Assembly (NCBI GenBank): GCA_030523345.1
Contig: JAUNIR010000005.1
Coordinates: forward strand, 1 to 61,167
Direction: 5' to 3'
DNA length: 61,167 nt
DNA from: Lachnospiraceae bacterium
GTDB lineage: Bacteria > Bacillota > Clostridia > Lachnospirales > Lachnospiraceae
The notes under the pieces were generated by a model, which made no database searches, had not been told where the DNA came from, and saw only the letters and a list, made by a program, of their open reading frames with translations. This document shows positions 34,298 through 44,229 of this stretch, piece by piece (within the stretch, counting starts at the first letter, position 1; every line of letters begins with the position of its first letter). Both the position numbers and the translations under genes were made by a program.

Positions 34298-36682
34298 TTA
34301 ATCCTGAATAAATGTAACGCTTGCTGGTGCTGATGTATCCCATGAGCCATCCATTTTCTGGTATGTTACAGTAATAACTCCCGAATTAGCACCTGTAATA
34401 CCACTTTTAACAAGTGAATATGGGAAAGTACTTGTTGTAACGCTTTCAAGCTGGTTTCCTGCTGGATCTAAAAGAACAATAACTGCCTCAGTGCCTTCCA
34501 GGTAATCAGCTGGAGCTGAGATAGCATATGAACACGTATAACCTGCAGGTCCCTTACTTACAGTAAAGTCTAAAATAGTTCCCGTTGTTACAGTTGTTCC
34601 TGCAGCTATAGTCTGTGAAATGACACTTCCCGCTTCTACCGCATCATTTGATTCTTCCTTAATTTCATTGAAAAGAAGTCCTGCCTCTGTAATCATATTC
34701 ATAGCAGTTTCTTTATCTTTACCAACAATATCAGGTACTATAGATTCAGATGAATCTGGGCCATCTGAAATCACAACAGTTATCTGGCTACCCTTAGGTG
34801 CATTGGTTGCCCCAAGAGGTGATTGAGATATAACTTTTCCTTTCTCAACACTATCAGAAGGAAGTAACTCTTTAACCATGACAAAACCATCATTTTCAAG
34901 TGTAACTTTTGCTTCTACTTCGGTCTTACCAACCACGTCAGGAACCGCAATTCCTTGAGTAGCTGCGACCTTACCAGAACTTACAACAAGGTTAAGGGCT
35001 GTTCCTATTTCAACCTGAGTGCCGTCCATTATATCCTGACTGCAAATAATGTCTTTATCGTATTCTGTAGATTCTGCGTAAGTAGCCTTAGCAGTAAGTC
35101 CAGCATCTGAAAGAGCTTTTGACGCTCTTTCAAGGTCAAGACCAACTACATTTGGAACTAATGTGTATCCTTCCTCTACCTTGGCAGTATTTCCAAAGGA
35201 AGAACCCGTCTTTCCAAATAATCCAATTACTTTGCCAACTGCGAAAATAGCTACAATAGCAATGACAATAGCTGCAACAATCATAAGCACTGTCATGACT
35301 TTTTCCATTTTTGGATCTACTTCATCATCAAGTATATCCTGACGTCTTCTATTGTCTGCTATTTTTGTATTTCTCTCAGGATAGTTACTTGTTCTTTCCT
35401 GATATCTGCCATCTCTCTGGTTACGCTGAGCCTCTTTTTTTCTACGCTTAGCTTCTTCTTTTCGTCTTTTTTCCTGCTGTTTTCTTAGCTTTTCCTGACG
35501 TTCCCACTCATCATAATCATCGTCATCATCGTCGTCCCCATAATACTGTGACTTTTGTCTCACATCATATGGATTCTGACTAGCCCCATACTGATTTTGA
35601 TTTGCACCATATGGATTCTCTCTATAATCCCTAGGTGCTCCTGGAAACGGATTTAGCTGACCTTCATCATATTCATCATCATCGTCATCGTCAGGAATAT
35701 ATGATGGATATCCCGGAGCATTTTTAGGCATCTGCCCTGGCACACCCTGCACTCCAGCTTGCTGACCGCTAATGGCCGTACCTCTTCCTGGTCTGTCTGC
35801 TTCTGTAATAACCTTTGTTCCAGCATTACTTCTCGCATCCTGTATTACAACAAAATCCTCATCTGGAGATATACATGCCTTCTTAAGATCTTTAATAAGC
35901 TCTCCAACATTATAATAGCGTCTATCAGGATTTTTCTGTGTACACTTCATAATGATCTTCTCAACACTAATCGGAAGATCCGGTACATACTTAGTAGGTG
36001 ATGGCATTTCCTCCTGGATATGCTTAATAGCTATACTAACAGTTGTTTCACCATCAAATGGCACACGTCCTGTTACCATTTCAAAAAGAGTGATACCTAT
36101 TGAATAAATATCACTTTTTGCATCAGAATAACCACCTCGAGCCTGTTCAGGTGACGTGTAATGAACCGAACCCATAGCATGAGATGTTACTGTATCTGAA
36201 GAGGCAGCTCTTGCTATACCAAAATCTGCTACCTTCACTTTTCCTTCTCTTGAAATAATAATGTTTTGAGGCTTTATATCTCTATGGATAATACCATTAT
36301 TATGAGCTGCCTCTATACCATTAGATACCTGAATGGCTATACTCAAGGCTTCCTTATATGAAAGTCTTATTTTCTTTTCTATATAGTTTTTGAGAGTAAT
36401 ACCCTCAACTAATTCCATCACAAAATAGTAAAGACCATTTTCCTCACCAACATCATACACATTTACTATATTCTGATGCATGAGTCCTGCTGCTGACTGT
36501 GCCTCTACTTTAAACTTTGATACAAAATTTTTATTAGATGAAAACTCGGACTTTAATACCTTAACGGCAACAAATCTGTTTAATTTAAGATCTTTACCTT
36601 TATAGACATCTGCCATTCCGCCAGTGCCTATCTTTGCGCCTATTTCGTATCTATTTCCAAGTACTGTTCCCTGACTTAACAT
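34298..36682 (-). CDS. prkC: PASTA-domain Ser/Thr protein kinase PrkC/StkP
   Basis: 794 aa. Kinase domain in residues about 10-270: glycine loop IGTGGMADVYKG, VK lysine 41, HRDIKPQNI, VADFGIA. A long linker (about 285-460) is rich in Asp, Asn, Tyr, Gln and Arg with a YGANQN-type repeat and a basic stretch. One membrane helix follows at about 465-487. Three PASTA domains (about 500-710, each VPDVVGK-like) bind peptidoglycan fragments. A further C-terminal domain (TCSYAISAPADY) looks Ig-like. PrkC senses wall state. Start is TAATG-coupled to prpC. Confidence 0.95.
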   Translation of the reverse strand: MLSQGTVLGNRYEIGAKIGTGGMADVYKGKDLKLNRFVAVKVLKSEFSSNKNFVSKFKVEAQSAAGLMHQNIVNVYDVGEENGLYYFVMELVEGITLKNYIEKKIRLSYKEALSIAIQVSNGIEAAHNNGIIHRDIKPQNIIISREGKVKVADFGIARAASSDTVTSHAMGSVHYTSPEQARGGYSDAKSDIYSIGITLFEMVTGRVPFDGETTVSIAIKHIQEEMPSPTKYVPDLPISVEKIIMKCTQKNPDRRYYNVGELIKDLKKACISPDEDFVVIQDARSNAGTKVITEADRPGRGTAISGQQAGVQGVPGQMPKNAPGYPSYIPDDDDDDEYDEGQLNPFPGAPRDYRENPYGANQNQYGASQNPYDVRQKSQYYGDDDDDDDYDEWERQEKLRKQQEKRRKEEAKRRKKEAQRNQRDGRYQERTSNYPERNTKIADNRRRQDILDDEVDPKMEKVMTVLMIVAAIVIAIVAIFAVGKVIGLFGKTGSSFGNTAKVEEGYTLVPNVVGLDLERASKALSDAGLTAKATYAESTEYDKDIICSQDIMDGTQVEIGTALNLVVSSGKVAATQGIAVPDVVGKTEVEAKVTLENDGFVMVKELLPSDSVEKGKVISQSPLGATNAPKGSQITVVISDGPDSSESIVPDIVGKDKETAMNMITEAGLLFNEIKEESNDAVEAGSVISQTIAAGTTVTTGTILDFTVSKGPAGYTCSYAISAPADYLEGTEAVIVLLDPAGNQLESVTTSTFPYSLVKSGITGANSGVITVTYQKMDGSWDTSAPASVTFIQD

Positions 36683-37413
36683 TACACTGCCCCTTCAAAT
36701 CGTACTAAAACAACGCCTATATTGTCTTTGCCCCCGTTGTGGTTAGCGACTTTTATCAATTCATCCGCCATACCTTCAACATCCTTCTGTTTCTTAATTA
36801 TACTTAAAATCTCGTCATCCCCGACCATGTTAGATAACCCATCTGAACACATCAGTATGACATCCCCCTCCAAAATATCTACTTCAAAAAAATCAACAAG
36901 AACTACTCTGTCTGCGCCTACCGCACGAGTAATAATGTTCTTGTCTGGATGAAATCTTGCTTCTTCTCTTGCGATTTCGCCCGCTCTTACCATTTCTTCT
37001 ACAAGACTATGATCTCTTGTAATCTGTTTTATATCGTCTCTTATAAGATAAAGACGGCTATCACCAACATTTGCAACATAAAGTGTAGAGCCAATAACAG
37101 TAGATACTACAGCTGTTGTACCCATTCCCGCAAAGTCTTCTTCCTTTGCCTTTTCAAATATTTCGGCATTAGCACACTCTATGGCATTTGTAATTATCTT
37201 AACAGGTTCTATCCTCTCGTCCAATTCAACTTCTCTAGCTATTGCTTTTACAGCATATGCTGAGGCGTAATCCCCTGCCTTGTGACCTCCCATTCCGTCT
37301 GCAACGACAAATAAGTTAGGTAAACTTCCGATTGGTACATTCCATGCACTAACCGTGTCCTGATTCATATTCCTTTTTCTACCAATATCTGTTTTTGAAC
37401 AAACAGTCAGCAT
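36682..37413 (-). CDS. prpC: PP2C-type protein phosphatase PrpC/Stp
   Basis: 243 aa. It reverses PrkC phosphorylation with metal catalysis. Metal ligands are visible in SKTDIGRKRNMNQDTV, FVVADGMGGHKAGD, DHSLVEEMVRAGEI, LMCSDGLSN and KDNIGVVLV. Start has AAGGAG. It precedes prkC in the usual order. Confidence 0.95.
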   Translation of the reverse strand: MLTVCSKTDIGRKRNMNQDTVSAWNVPIGSLPNLFVVADGMGGHKAGDYASAYAVKAIAREVELDERIEPVKIITNAIECANAEIFEKAKEEDFAGMGTTAVVSTVIGSTLYVANVGDSRLYLIRDDIKQITRDHSLVEEMVRAGEIAREEARFHPDKNIITRAVGADRVVLVDFFEVDILEGDVILMCSDGLSNMVGDDEILSIIKKQKDVEGMADELIKVANHNGGKDNIGVVLVRFEGAV

Positions 37414-37422
37414 TTCTTCTCC

Positions 37423-38460
37423 TTAAATTTCCTGGTTTTTAACTCGCCGTCTCAGCTGACCACAAGCACCATCAATATCTCTGCCCATTTCTCTTCTAAT
37501 TGTAACATTTATAGATTTCTTTTCAAGTTTATTTTTGAAGGCCTGCGCCGCCTCTTTACTTGGACTTTTATATCCCGTTTCTACTACCGGATTAACTGGA
37601 ATTAGATTCACATGACAGTTAAGTCCTCGTAGTAGTGAACTAAGCTCGCTGGCATCCTCTTCTGAATCATTAACCCCTGCAATAAGGCTATATTCAAATG
37701 TCAGTCTTCTACCTGTCTTATCAAAGAAATATTTGCACGCATCTATAATCTCTTTTATGGAAAAACTATTTGCTACAGGCATGATTCTTTTTCTCTTTTC
37801 ATCATTTGACGCATGAAGAGATATTGCAAGCGTTGCACTCATCTCCTCATCTGCAAATTTTCTAATTTTATCTACTAAACCGCATGTTGAAACCGTAATG
37901 TTTCTGCCGCTAATATTTAGACCTTTCTCGTGACTTAACAACCGCATAAAATCAACAACATTGTCATAATTGTCAAAAGGCTCTCCGCTTCCCATAATTA
38001 CAACATTTGATATACGTTCTCCCGTATCCTCCATAATAGCATATACCTGTCCTAACATTTCACCCGCCGTGAGGTTACGCACTAGGCCATCTAATGTAGA
38101 AGCACAAAAACTGCACCCCATTCTGCATCCCACCTGTGATGATACACATACGCTATTTCCATGCGCATATCTCATAAATACGCTCTCAACATATTCACCA
38201 TCATGAAGTTCAAATAAATACTTTCTTGTGCCATCCTCCTTAGATTCCTGCATTCGCGCTTTTGTAACAGTATATATCATATATTCATCCAAAAGCTTTT
38301 CTTTTAACGCATTAGGTACATTACCCATTTTAGAAAAATCTTGGACTTGTTTATTATGGAGCCAGTCAAATATCTGTGTTCCTCTAAATTTCTTTTCAGA
38401 CAATCCCTCAACCACCAGTTGAAGTTCTATTAAATTTAAGCTTCTTAAATCTTTCTTCAT
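37423..38460 (-). CDS. rlmN: Dual-specificity 23S rRNA/tRNA methyltransferase RlmN
   Basis: 345 aa radical SAM enzyme. It methylates C2 of A2503 in 23S rRNA and A37 of some tRNAs. The radical SAM motif is CRMGCSFC; NVVIMGSGEPFDN and the catalytic C-terminal Cys in DGACGQLR are typical. It begins a base after the rsmB stop; the ribosome-binding site is weak. Confidence 0.95.
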   Translation of the reverse strand: MKKDLRSLNLIELQLVVEGLSEKKFRGTQIFDWLHNKQVQDFSKMGNVPNALKEKLLDEYMIYTVTKARMQESKEDGTRKYLFELHDGEYVESVFMRYAHGNSVCVSSQVGCRMGCSFCASTLDGLVRNLTAGEMLGQVYAIMEDTGERISNVVIMGSGEPFDNYDNVVDFMRLLSHEKGLNISGRNITVSTCGLVDKIRKFADEEMSATLAISLHASNDEKRKRIMPVANSFSIKEIIDACKYFFDKTGRRLTFEYSLIAGVNDSEEDASELSSLLRGLNCHVNLIPVNPVVETGYKSPSKEAAQAFKNKLEKKSINVTIRREMGRDIDGACGQLRRRVKNQEI

Positions 38461-38461
38461 T

Positions 38462-39760
38462 TTATTCTGTCTTTGTAAATCTACTTATAAAAAATCCATC
38501 ATTATATGGATTATCATTTAAAAGCTGTATATGATCTGATTCTTCATTAAACGGAAGGTTATTTACTATCCATTTAACATTTTCATCATTTTCTTGTTTA
38601 TTAACCGTGCAAGTACTGAAAATAAGCATTCCACCAGGCTTAACATATTGGGATACAACTTTAAGAATCTCTCTTTGTAGGGATGCTAGACTGTTTAAAT
38701 CTTCTTCTGTAACCCTATATTTTATATCCGCTTTTCTTCCTATTACTCCAAGTCCAGAACAAGGCAAATCAGCAATCAAAACATCTGCCTTTCCGACAAG
38801 TTTTTCATCTAACACTAGCGCATCATGAACTTGAACATCCGCATTTTCAAAACCGCATCTATCAACATTTTCTTCTATTTTGTCGGCCTTATTATCTGTT
38901 AGGTCCCTTGCAATAACCCGACACGAATCATTTCCTAAGTATGAAAGCATATCTAGTATATGACATGTTTTACCACCTGGAGCGGCACATACATCAACAA
39001 CAAGTTCCGCAGTCTTTAATCTCTCCATCACGTCATCATCAACTATTGCCTGTGAACTTAGATCCTGTATGCAATACAAGCCCTCTTCAAAGCTTTCAAG
39101 TGAACTAAACCCATCAAAATCGTCAACTTCTATTGCCTCTTCCACATTTGTACGTCTAACCGTCACACCCTCCGAATTGAGCTTATTTACAAGTTCTTCA
39201 GGAGTTATTTTTGATATATTTGTTCTAATTATAACTGGACGTTTTGTAAGCGAATTCTTTAAAATATTCTCAGCCTTGTCCACTCCACATTCATTTATAA
39301 AGTGATTAACAAGCCATTCTGGACACGAATACTTAACTGACAAATCATTACTGTCATTTAGGTTTAAGCTTTCTTTTTCTTTTGAAATCTTTCTAAGTAC
39401 TCCATTAACAAAACCAGAAAGACCTTGAAACTTCTTTTTCTTTGCAAGCTTTACAGCCTCATTTATTGCCGCACTATCTGGGATAGAATCCATATACAGC
39501 AACTGATACGCAGTCATCCTTAAAATGGCGCGTATTACAGGTTTCTGTTTATTAACTTTTACCGTGGAAAATTTATTGATTATATAATCAAGAGAAAGCT
39601 TCCTTTCAATCGTGCCTGTAAAGACACGATTGATGAAGCTTCTCTCAAATCGTTCAAGATATGAATATTTATCTAATATACTTTTAATAATTCTATCAGC
39701 ATACTCTCCTTTATCATGTAGAAGTAGCGCCTCTAAGATTATTTCTCTGTTGTCTGTCAT
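38462..39760 (-). CDS. rsmB: 16S rRNA m5C967 methyltransferase RsmB
   Basis: 432 aa. A NusB-like RNA-binding domain (about 1-130) precedes the Rossmann methyltransferase. Motifs: VDVCAAPGGKT (SAM), DLPCSGLGVIG (motif IV with Cys) and STCTVNKQEN (motif VI with the second Cys). Start has CGGGGTAG. It follows the YugP gene with about 40 bases between. Confidence 0.94.
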   Translation of the reverse strand: MTDNREIILEALLLHDKGEYADRIIKSILDKYSYLERFERSFINRVFTGTIERKLSLDYIINKFSTVKVNKQKPVIRAILRMTAYQLLYMDSIPDSAAINEAVKLAKKKKFQGLSGFVNGVLRKISKEKESLNLNDSNDLSVKYSCPEWLVNHFINECGVDKAENILKNSLTKRPVIIRTNISKITPEELVNKLNSEGVTVRRTNVEEAIEVDDFDGFSSLESFEEGLYCIQDLSSQAIVDDDVMERLKTAELVVDVCAAPGGKTCHILDMLSYLGNDSCRVIARDLTDNKADKIEENVDRCGFENADVQVHDALVLDEKLVGKADVLIADLPCSGLGVIGRKADIKYRVTEEDLNSLASLQREILKVVSQYVKPGGMLIFSTCTVNKQENDENVKWIVNNLPFNEESDHIQLLNDNPYNDGFFISRFTKTE

Positions 39761-39799
39761 GTCTACCCCGGTAATTTATATCTCACCCCTAAGATATAA

Positions 39800-40507
39800 T
39801 TATCTCTCTTTTGATTTTCCACCATAGCGAAGAATTAATCGCATAAGTGACAAGAATGAAGCCGCTGCTGCTGCAACATATGTCAACGCTGCTGCTTTCA
39901 ATACTTTATATGCGTAAGTGTTCTCATCACCCACTAACATTTCCTTTTCCTTTAACACGCTAAGAGCTCTTGCTGATGCATTAAATTCAACTGGTAATGT
40001 AACAAGCTGAAATATCATTCCAAAGGAAAAAAGAATAATTCCAAGTGTAATAAGTGGCTGAAAGTATGATAATAATACTCCGGCAATTACTATGTAAATT
40101 CCAAATCTAGAACCAAAGTTAGCTGCTGGCACAATGGCACTCCTAATCTTAAGAGGTTCATAGTCTTCATCATGCTGCATAGCGTGTCCACACTCATGAG
40201 CCGCAACCGAAATAGCTGCTATTGAGTCCGATCCGTAGACCGAATCTGAAAGTCTTAGAACCTTTGATTTTGGATCATAATGATCTGTAAGATGTCCTTT
40301 AATATGTTCAACCGAAACATCATAGATTCCCGCTTCTTTTAGAAGTCTTCTTGCTGCTTCTGCACCTGTCAATCCACTTACAGATCTTATCCTTGAATAC
40401 TTTTTAAATGTACTTTTAACGTTGGAAGAAGCCCATAAAGAAATGAGACCTCCAATTACAACTAATATATATGTCCAATCAAAACCATAATAATAACTAT
40501 CTACCAT
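39800..40507 (-). CDS. Neutral zinc metallopeptidase, YugP family
   Basis: 235 aa membrane protein. Membrane helices at about 8-25, 120-160 and 200-220. The zinc site HECGH in SVAAHECGHAMQHDEDY is the peptidase motif. YugP-type proteins are widely found between fmt and rsmB in Firmicutes; function is unclear. The start overlaps fmt by 11 bases and has AGGAGGT. Confidence 0.9.
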   Translation of the reverse strand: MVDSYYYGFDWTYILVVIGGLISLWASSNVKSTFKKYSRIRSVSGLTGAEAARRLLKEAGIYDVSVEHIKGHLTDHYDPKSKVLRLSDSVYGSDSIAAISVAAHECGHAMQHDEDYEPLKIRSAIVPAANFGSRFGIYIVIAGVLLSYFQPLITLGIILFSFGMIFQLVTLPVEFNASARALSVLKEKEMLVGDENTYAYKVLKAAALTYVAAAAASFLSLMRLILRYGGKSKER

Positions 40508-41447
40508 TTGTTACCTCCTGGCCCAACTTTTCTCCCTCTTCTAATTTATATCCAAGCATGAAAGATTTGACGTCCATTCTCTTTTTTCCTTCAAGCTGAA
40601 TCTCTAATATCTCAAGCGCCTCATCCTGTGTGTTAACAAATAACCTTCCATTTTCGACACTATGAACCGTCCCTGCTTCCCCATTTGCTTTATAATCAGA
40701 AAGCTTTGTTTTCCATATTTTTAATGTTTTGCCATTTAAATATGTATATGTTCCCGGCCAGGAATTAAGTCCTCTCACAAGTCTCTCAATTTCCACAGCT
40801 GGCTTGTTGAAATCTAATTTTCCGAGCGACTTATCAAGCATTTTGGCGTAGGTTGCCTTTGTGCCATCCTGTTTAACTGGGTTAACATCTCCAGCTTCTA
40901 TTTTATCTAACGCCTCTACCGTTATTCCCCCACCATTAATTGACAGCTTATCATACAGGGTATCTGCAGTATCTTCATCTGATATTTCAACTTCTTTAGT
41001 AAAAAGCATATCACCTGTATCAAGGCCCTCATCCATTTGCATAATAGTTATGCCCGTGACCTTTTCACCATCTATAATTGACCACTGAATAGGTGCTGCT
41101 CCTCTATACTTTGGAAGCAAAGATGCATGAGCATTTATGCATCCGTATTTTGGAATATCCAGAATTTCTTTTGATAGTATTTTGCCATATGCAGCTACTA
41201 CAAAAATATCGGCATCAAATTTCCTAAGTCTTTCTATAGCCCCCGGTTCTTTTATAATATGTGGCTGGAACACTTCAATTCCATACTTTATCGCAACTTC
41301 TTTAACAGGAGGGGCTGCTAAAACTTTTCCTCTTCCCTTTGGCTTGTCTTCTTGAGTGACTACTCCTACAACCTCGTGCTTGCTATTAATAATAGCTTCA
41401 AGAATTGTTGCCGCTATTTCAGGGGTTCCCATAAATAAAACCTTCAT
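40497..41447 (-). CDS. fmt: Methionyl-tRNA formyltransferase
   Basis: 316 aa. It formylates initiator Met-tRNA. FMGTPEIAATILEAI, HASLLPKYRGAAPIQW with the catalytic Asn-His-Asp triad region and MQMDEGLDTGDML are conserved. C-terminal OB domain binds the tRNA. Start has GAGGAA. 5 bases after def. Confidence 0.96.
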   Translation of the reverse strand: MKVLFMGTPEIAATILEAIINSKHEVVGVVTQEDKPKGRGKVLAAPPVKEVAIKYGIEVFQPHIIKEPGAIERLRKFDADIFVVAAYGKILSKEILDIPKYGCINAHASLLPKYRGAAPIQWSIIDGEKVTGITIMQMDEGLDTGDMLFTKEVEISDEDTADTLYDKLSINGGGITVEALDKIEAGDVNPVKQDGTKATYAKMLDKSLGKLDFNKPAVEIERLVRGLNSWPGTYTYLNGKTLKIWKTKLSDYKANGEAGTVHSVENGRLFVNTQDEALEILEIQLEGKKRMDVKSFMLGYKLEEGEKLGQEVTNGR

Positions 41448-41452
41448 GTGTT

Positions 41453-41971
41453 TTATTCCTCTTCGTCTTCTTCTGCCTCTAAATCATTCATATATTGCGC
41501 GAATTCCTCATTGGTCATAAGTGGGCCTTCGACTAATTCCGTATATAGGTGTCCATCTAAGTGATCAAGTTCGTGACATATAGCCCTTGCCAAAAGTCCT
41601 TCCCCTTCCACAATGATAGGTTTCATGTTGATATCCAACGCACTTGCTTTTGCATATTCTGGACGTGTAACTATTCCTGTTTTTCCTGGAACCGAAAGAC
41701 ATCCTTCAGGACCTGTCTGTTCGCCTCTTGTTTCTTCTAGCACAGGATTAATCATTATAATCGGGCTATCTCCCTCTTCAGAAACGTCAATTACTACAAG
41801 TCTTCTTAATATTCCAACCTGAGGTGCTGCTAGTCCTACACCTTCCGCAGCATGCATTGTCTCTATCATATCCTCAATGAGAATACGAAGTCTGTCTGTC
41901 ATTTCTTTAACTTCTTTACAATTCTTTGAAAGACAAGCTTCTCCCATCTCTCTAATTTCTCTTAAAGCCAT
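41453..41971 (-). CDS. def: Peptide deformylase
   Basis: 172 aa. It removes the formyl group from new polypeptides with Fe2+/Zn2+. The three motifs are GVGLAAPQVG, EGCLSVPG (Cys ligand) and HELDHLDG (two His ligands and Glu). An acidic tail ends the protein. AAGGAAGG upstream. Forms a pair with fmt. Confidence 0.96.
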   Translation of the reverse strand: MALREIREMGEACLSKNCKEVKEMTDRLRILIEDMIETMHAAEGVGLAAPQVGILRRLVVIDVSEEGDSPIIMINPVLEETRGEQTGPEGCLSVPGKTGIVTRPEYAKASALDINMKPIIVEGEGLLARAICHELDHLDGHLYTELVEGPLMTNEEFAQYMNDLEAEEDEEE

Positions 41972-41994
41972 ATTCTTCCTTCCTTATGAGCTAA

Positions 41995-44223
41995 CTAAAT
42001 AGAATTAAGCGGATTAAAGTCAAATGACACTCTAATATTAGCCTTGCTAAGTTCTTCCATCTGTTCAATTCGATCCTTAATCTGGGTAAGTGCCATATAG
42101 TCTAGTGACTTTACATATATCACTCTCCTATATATGTCCTGAATCTTTACTATAGAGGCATCACATGGGCCAATGACAAGTGTCTTTTTTAACCCATCTA
42201 TTATATCACTTTTCACCTTAGCTGCCAAATAATCAGACCATTTGACCGCTGTGTTATAATACTCACTTTCGCATAAAATAACCATAAGCTGACCCACCGG
42301 CGGATACATAAGCATCTGTCTGAATTTAATTTCCTCATCATAATATTCTCTGTAATCCTGATGTGAAGCAGCTATAATACTAAAGTCATCTGGCGAGTAA
42401 GTCTGGATTACTACATCCCCCTTAAGTGCACCCCTTCCCGCACGTCCCGCAGCCTGAGTTATAAGCTGAAAAGTTCTTTCTGACGCTCTATAATCATTAA
42501 CATGTAATGACATGTCCGCAAGTAAAATACCTACCAATGTAACATACGGAAAATCATGTCCCTTTACTATCATCTGCGTTCCGATTAGTATATCCGCCTC
42601 TTTATTTGCAAACTGCGAAAGAATCTTATTATAGCTATCTTTTGATTTAGTAGTATCTGAATCCATTCTGAGAACATTGGCTACTGGAAACATCTTTTTA
42701 ACCATTTCCTCTACATGTTCTGTACCTACTTTCATTCCTCCGACACGCGTTGACCCACACTTTGGGCACTTTTTAACAAAAGTAGTTTCATATCCGCAGT
42801 AATGGCACACTAACTTTCCATTTTTGTGTTCAGACAAAGAAACATCACAGTGTGGGCATTTAATCACCTCACCGCAATCTCTACATGAGACAAATCCAGA
42901 ATAACCTCTCCTGTTTAGGAAAAGCATAATCTGCTCTCCCTTCATCAAACGTTCTTCCATCTTCTCCTTAAGAGTTCTTGAAAACATAGTTTTATTTCCG
43001 GATTTAAGTTCATCCCTTAAATCAACTATTTTCACATCTGGAAGTGTTGCTTCTTTCGCTCTTTTATCGAGTTCATATAATTTATATTGTCCTTTTTTTC
43101 CTCTGTAATAAGACGTTATAGAAGGGGTCGCCGAACCAAGAATAAGCGCGGCATTATTAAGCCTAGCAAGTTCAGATGCTACTTCTCTTGCATGATACCT
43201 TGGCATCTTCTCAGATTTATATGAGCCCTCATGTTCCTCATCAATTATTATCACTCCAATGTTATCAAACGGTGTAAAAAGAGCTGACCTAGGCCCTATC
43301 ATAACATCTATCTCGTGATTCTTTGCTCTTACAAATTGGTCGTATCTTTCACCATCTGAGAGCTTAGAATGAAGTGTTGATACATGGTCCCCATATCTTT
43401 TATAAAAACGCATAACTGTCTGATATGTAAGCGCTATCTCAGGTATCAAAACTATAGCTTGTTTCCCCATAGCAACAACTTCATCAATTATGTCCATGTA
43501 TATCTCCGTCTTTCCGGATCCTGTTATACCTCTAATAAGATAAGTATTCTGATTTCCATCTTTGATATCTTTAATGATGTCATCAGCAATCAGTTTCTGT
43601 TCTTCATTTAAAACAGTTTTGTTTTTTTCTATGTCACCAGAAACCGTGTTTCTATATACACGTTTCGACTCAATTTTTATAATATTTTGATCCTCGAGAT
43701 ATTTAATAGTTGCTGAAGAAATGTTAAGTTTGGATGTAACCAATGCATAGTCCAGTACCTTATCATTTATAAGCTCCGTTAATATCCTTGCCCTGGCATT
43801 CTGATGCTTGCTTTTGTAAATGCTAAGTTTATTTTCTGCCTCTTCATCAGAAATATTGAGTATAATACTTTTCTCTTCCTTGGCCTTTATCTTTTTCTTT
43901 ACTGGAAGGACAATTTTTAAAGCATTAATCATTGTCGATCCATAGTTGTTTTTTATAAACTCTGCCAATTTGATAAGCTTGGATTCATTTACATCAGAAT
44001 CAACTACAACCTCAACGATTTCTTTAAGTCGTGATTCATCAAAAGACGCCTCATCCGTTATGTCCAAGACGTATCCTTCGATTAATTTATTCGATTTTCC
44101 AAATGGAATTCTTACTAACGAACCAATCTCCACTACAGACTGTAGTGGAGACGGTATAATGTACTGAAATGTTCTATCTAGATTTTCGTGTGAAATATTA
44201 ACAATTATATTAGCGTATTTCAT
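41995..44223 (-). CDS. priA: Primosomal replication helicase PriA
   Basis: 742 aa. Restarts collapsed replication forks. N-terminal DNA-binding domain; Walker A GITGSGKTEIYM, Walker B IIDEEHEGSYKS, motif III GSATPS, and the zinc-binding module with eight cysteines (CRDCGEVIKCPHC, CHYCGYETTFVKKCPKCG). Helicase motifs V and VI are in QMIVKGHDFP and QAAGRAGRG. Ribosome-binding site weak. It follows the EAL-HDOD gene by 6 bases. Confidence 0.96.
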   Translation of the reverse strand: MKYANIIVNISHENLDRTFQYIIPSPLQSVVEIGSLVRIPFGKSNKLIEGYVLDITDEASFDESRLKEIVEVVVDSDVNESKLIKLAEFIKNNYGSTMINALKIVLPVKKKIKAKEEKSIILNISDEEAENKLSIYKSKHQNARARILTELINDKVLDYALVTSKLNISSATIKYLEDQNIIKIESKRVYRNTVSGDIEKNKTVLNEEQKLIADDIIKDIKDGNQNTYLIRGITGSGKTEIYMDIIDEVVAMGKQAIVLIPEIALTYQTVMRFYKRYGDHVSTLHSKLSDGERYDQFVRAKNHEIDVMIGPRSALFTPFDNIGVIIIDEEHEGSYKSEKMPRYHAREVASELARLNNAALILGSATPSITSYYRGKKGQYKLYELDKRAKEATLPDVKIVDLRDELKSGNKTMFSRTLKEKMEERLMKGEQIMLFLNRRGYSGFVSCRDCGEVIKCPHCDVSLSEHKNGKLVCHYCGYETTFVKKCPKCGSTRVGGMKVGTEHVEEMVKKMFPVANVLRMDSDTTKSKDSYNKILSQFANKEADILIGTQMIVKGHDFPYVTLVGILLADMSLHVNDYRASERTFQLITQAAGRAGRGALKGDVVIQTYSPDDFSIIAASHQDYREYYDEEIKFRQMLMYPPVGQLMVILCESEYYNTAVKWSDYLAAKVKSDIIDGLKKTLVIGPCDASIVKIQDIYRRVIYVKSLDYMALTQIKDRIEQMEELSKANIRVSFDFNPLNSI

Positions 44224-44229
44224 TAAATA

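Noticed and set aside
35300..35700. Asp-rich runs in PrkC as a frameshift or repeat element
   Set aside because: The frame stays open through; it is the disordered linker between kinase and membrane helix.
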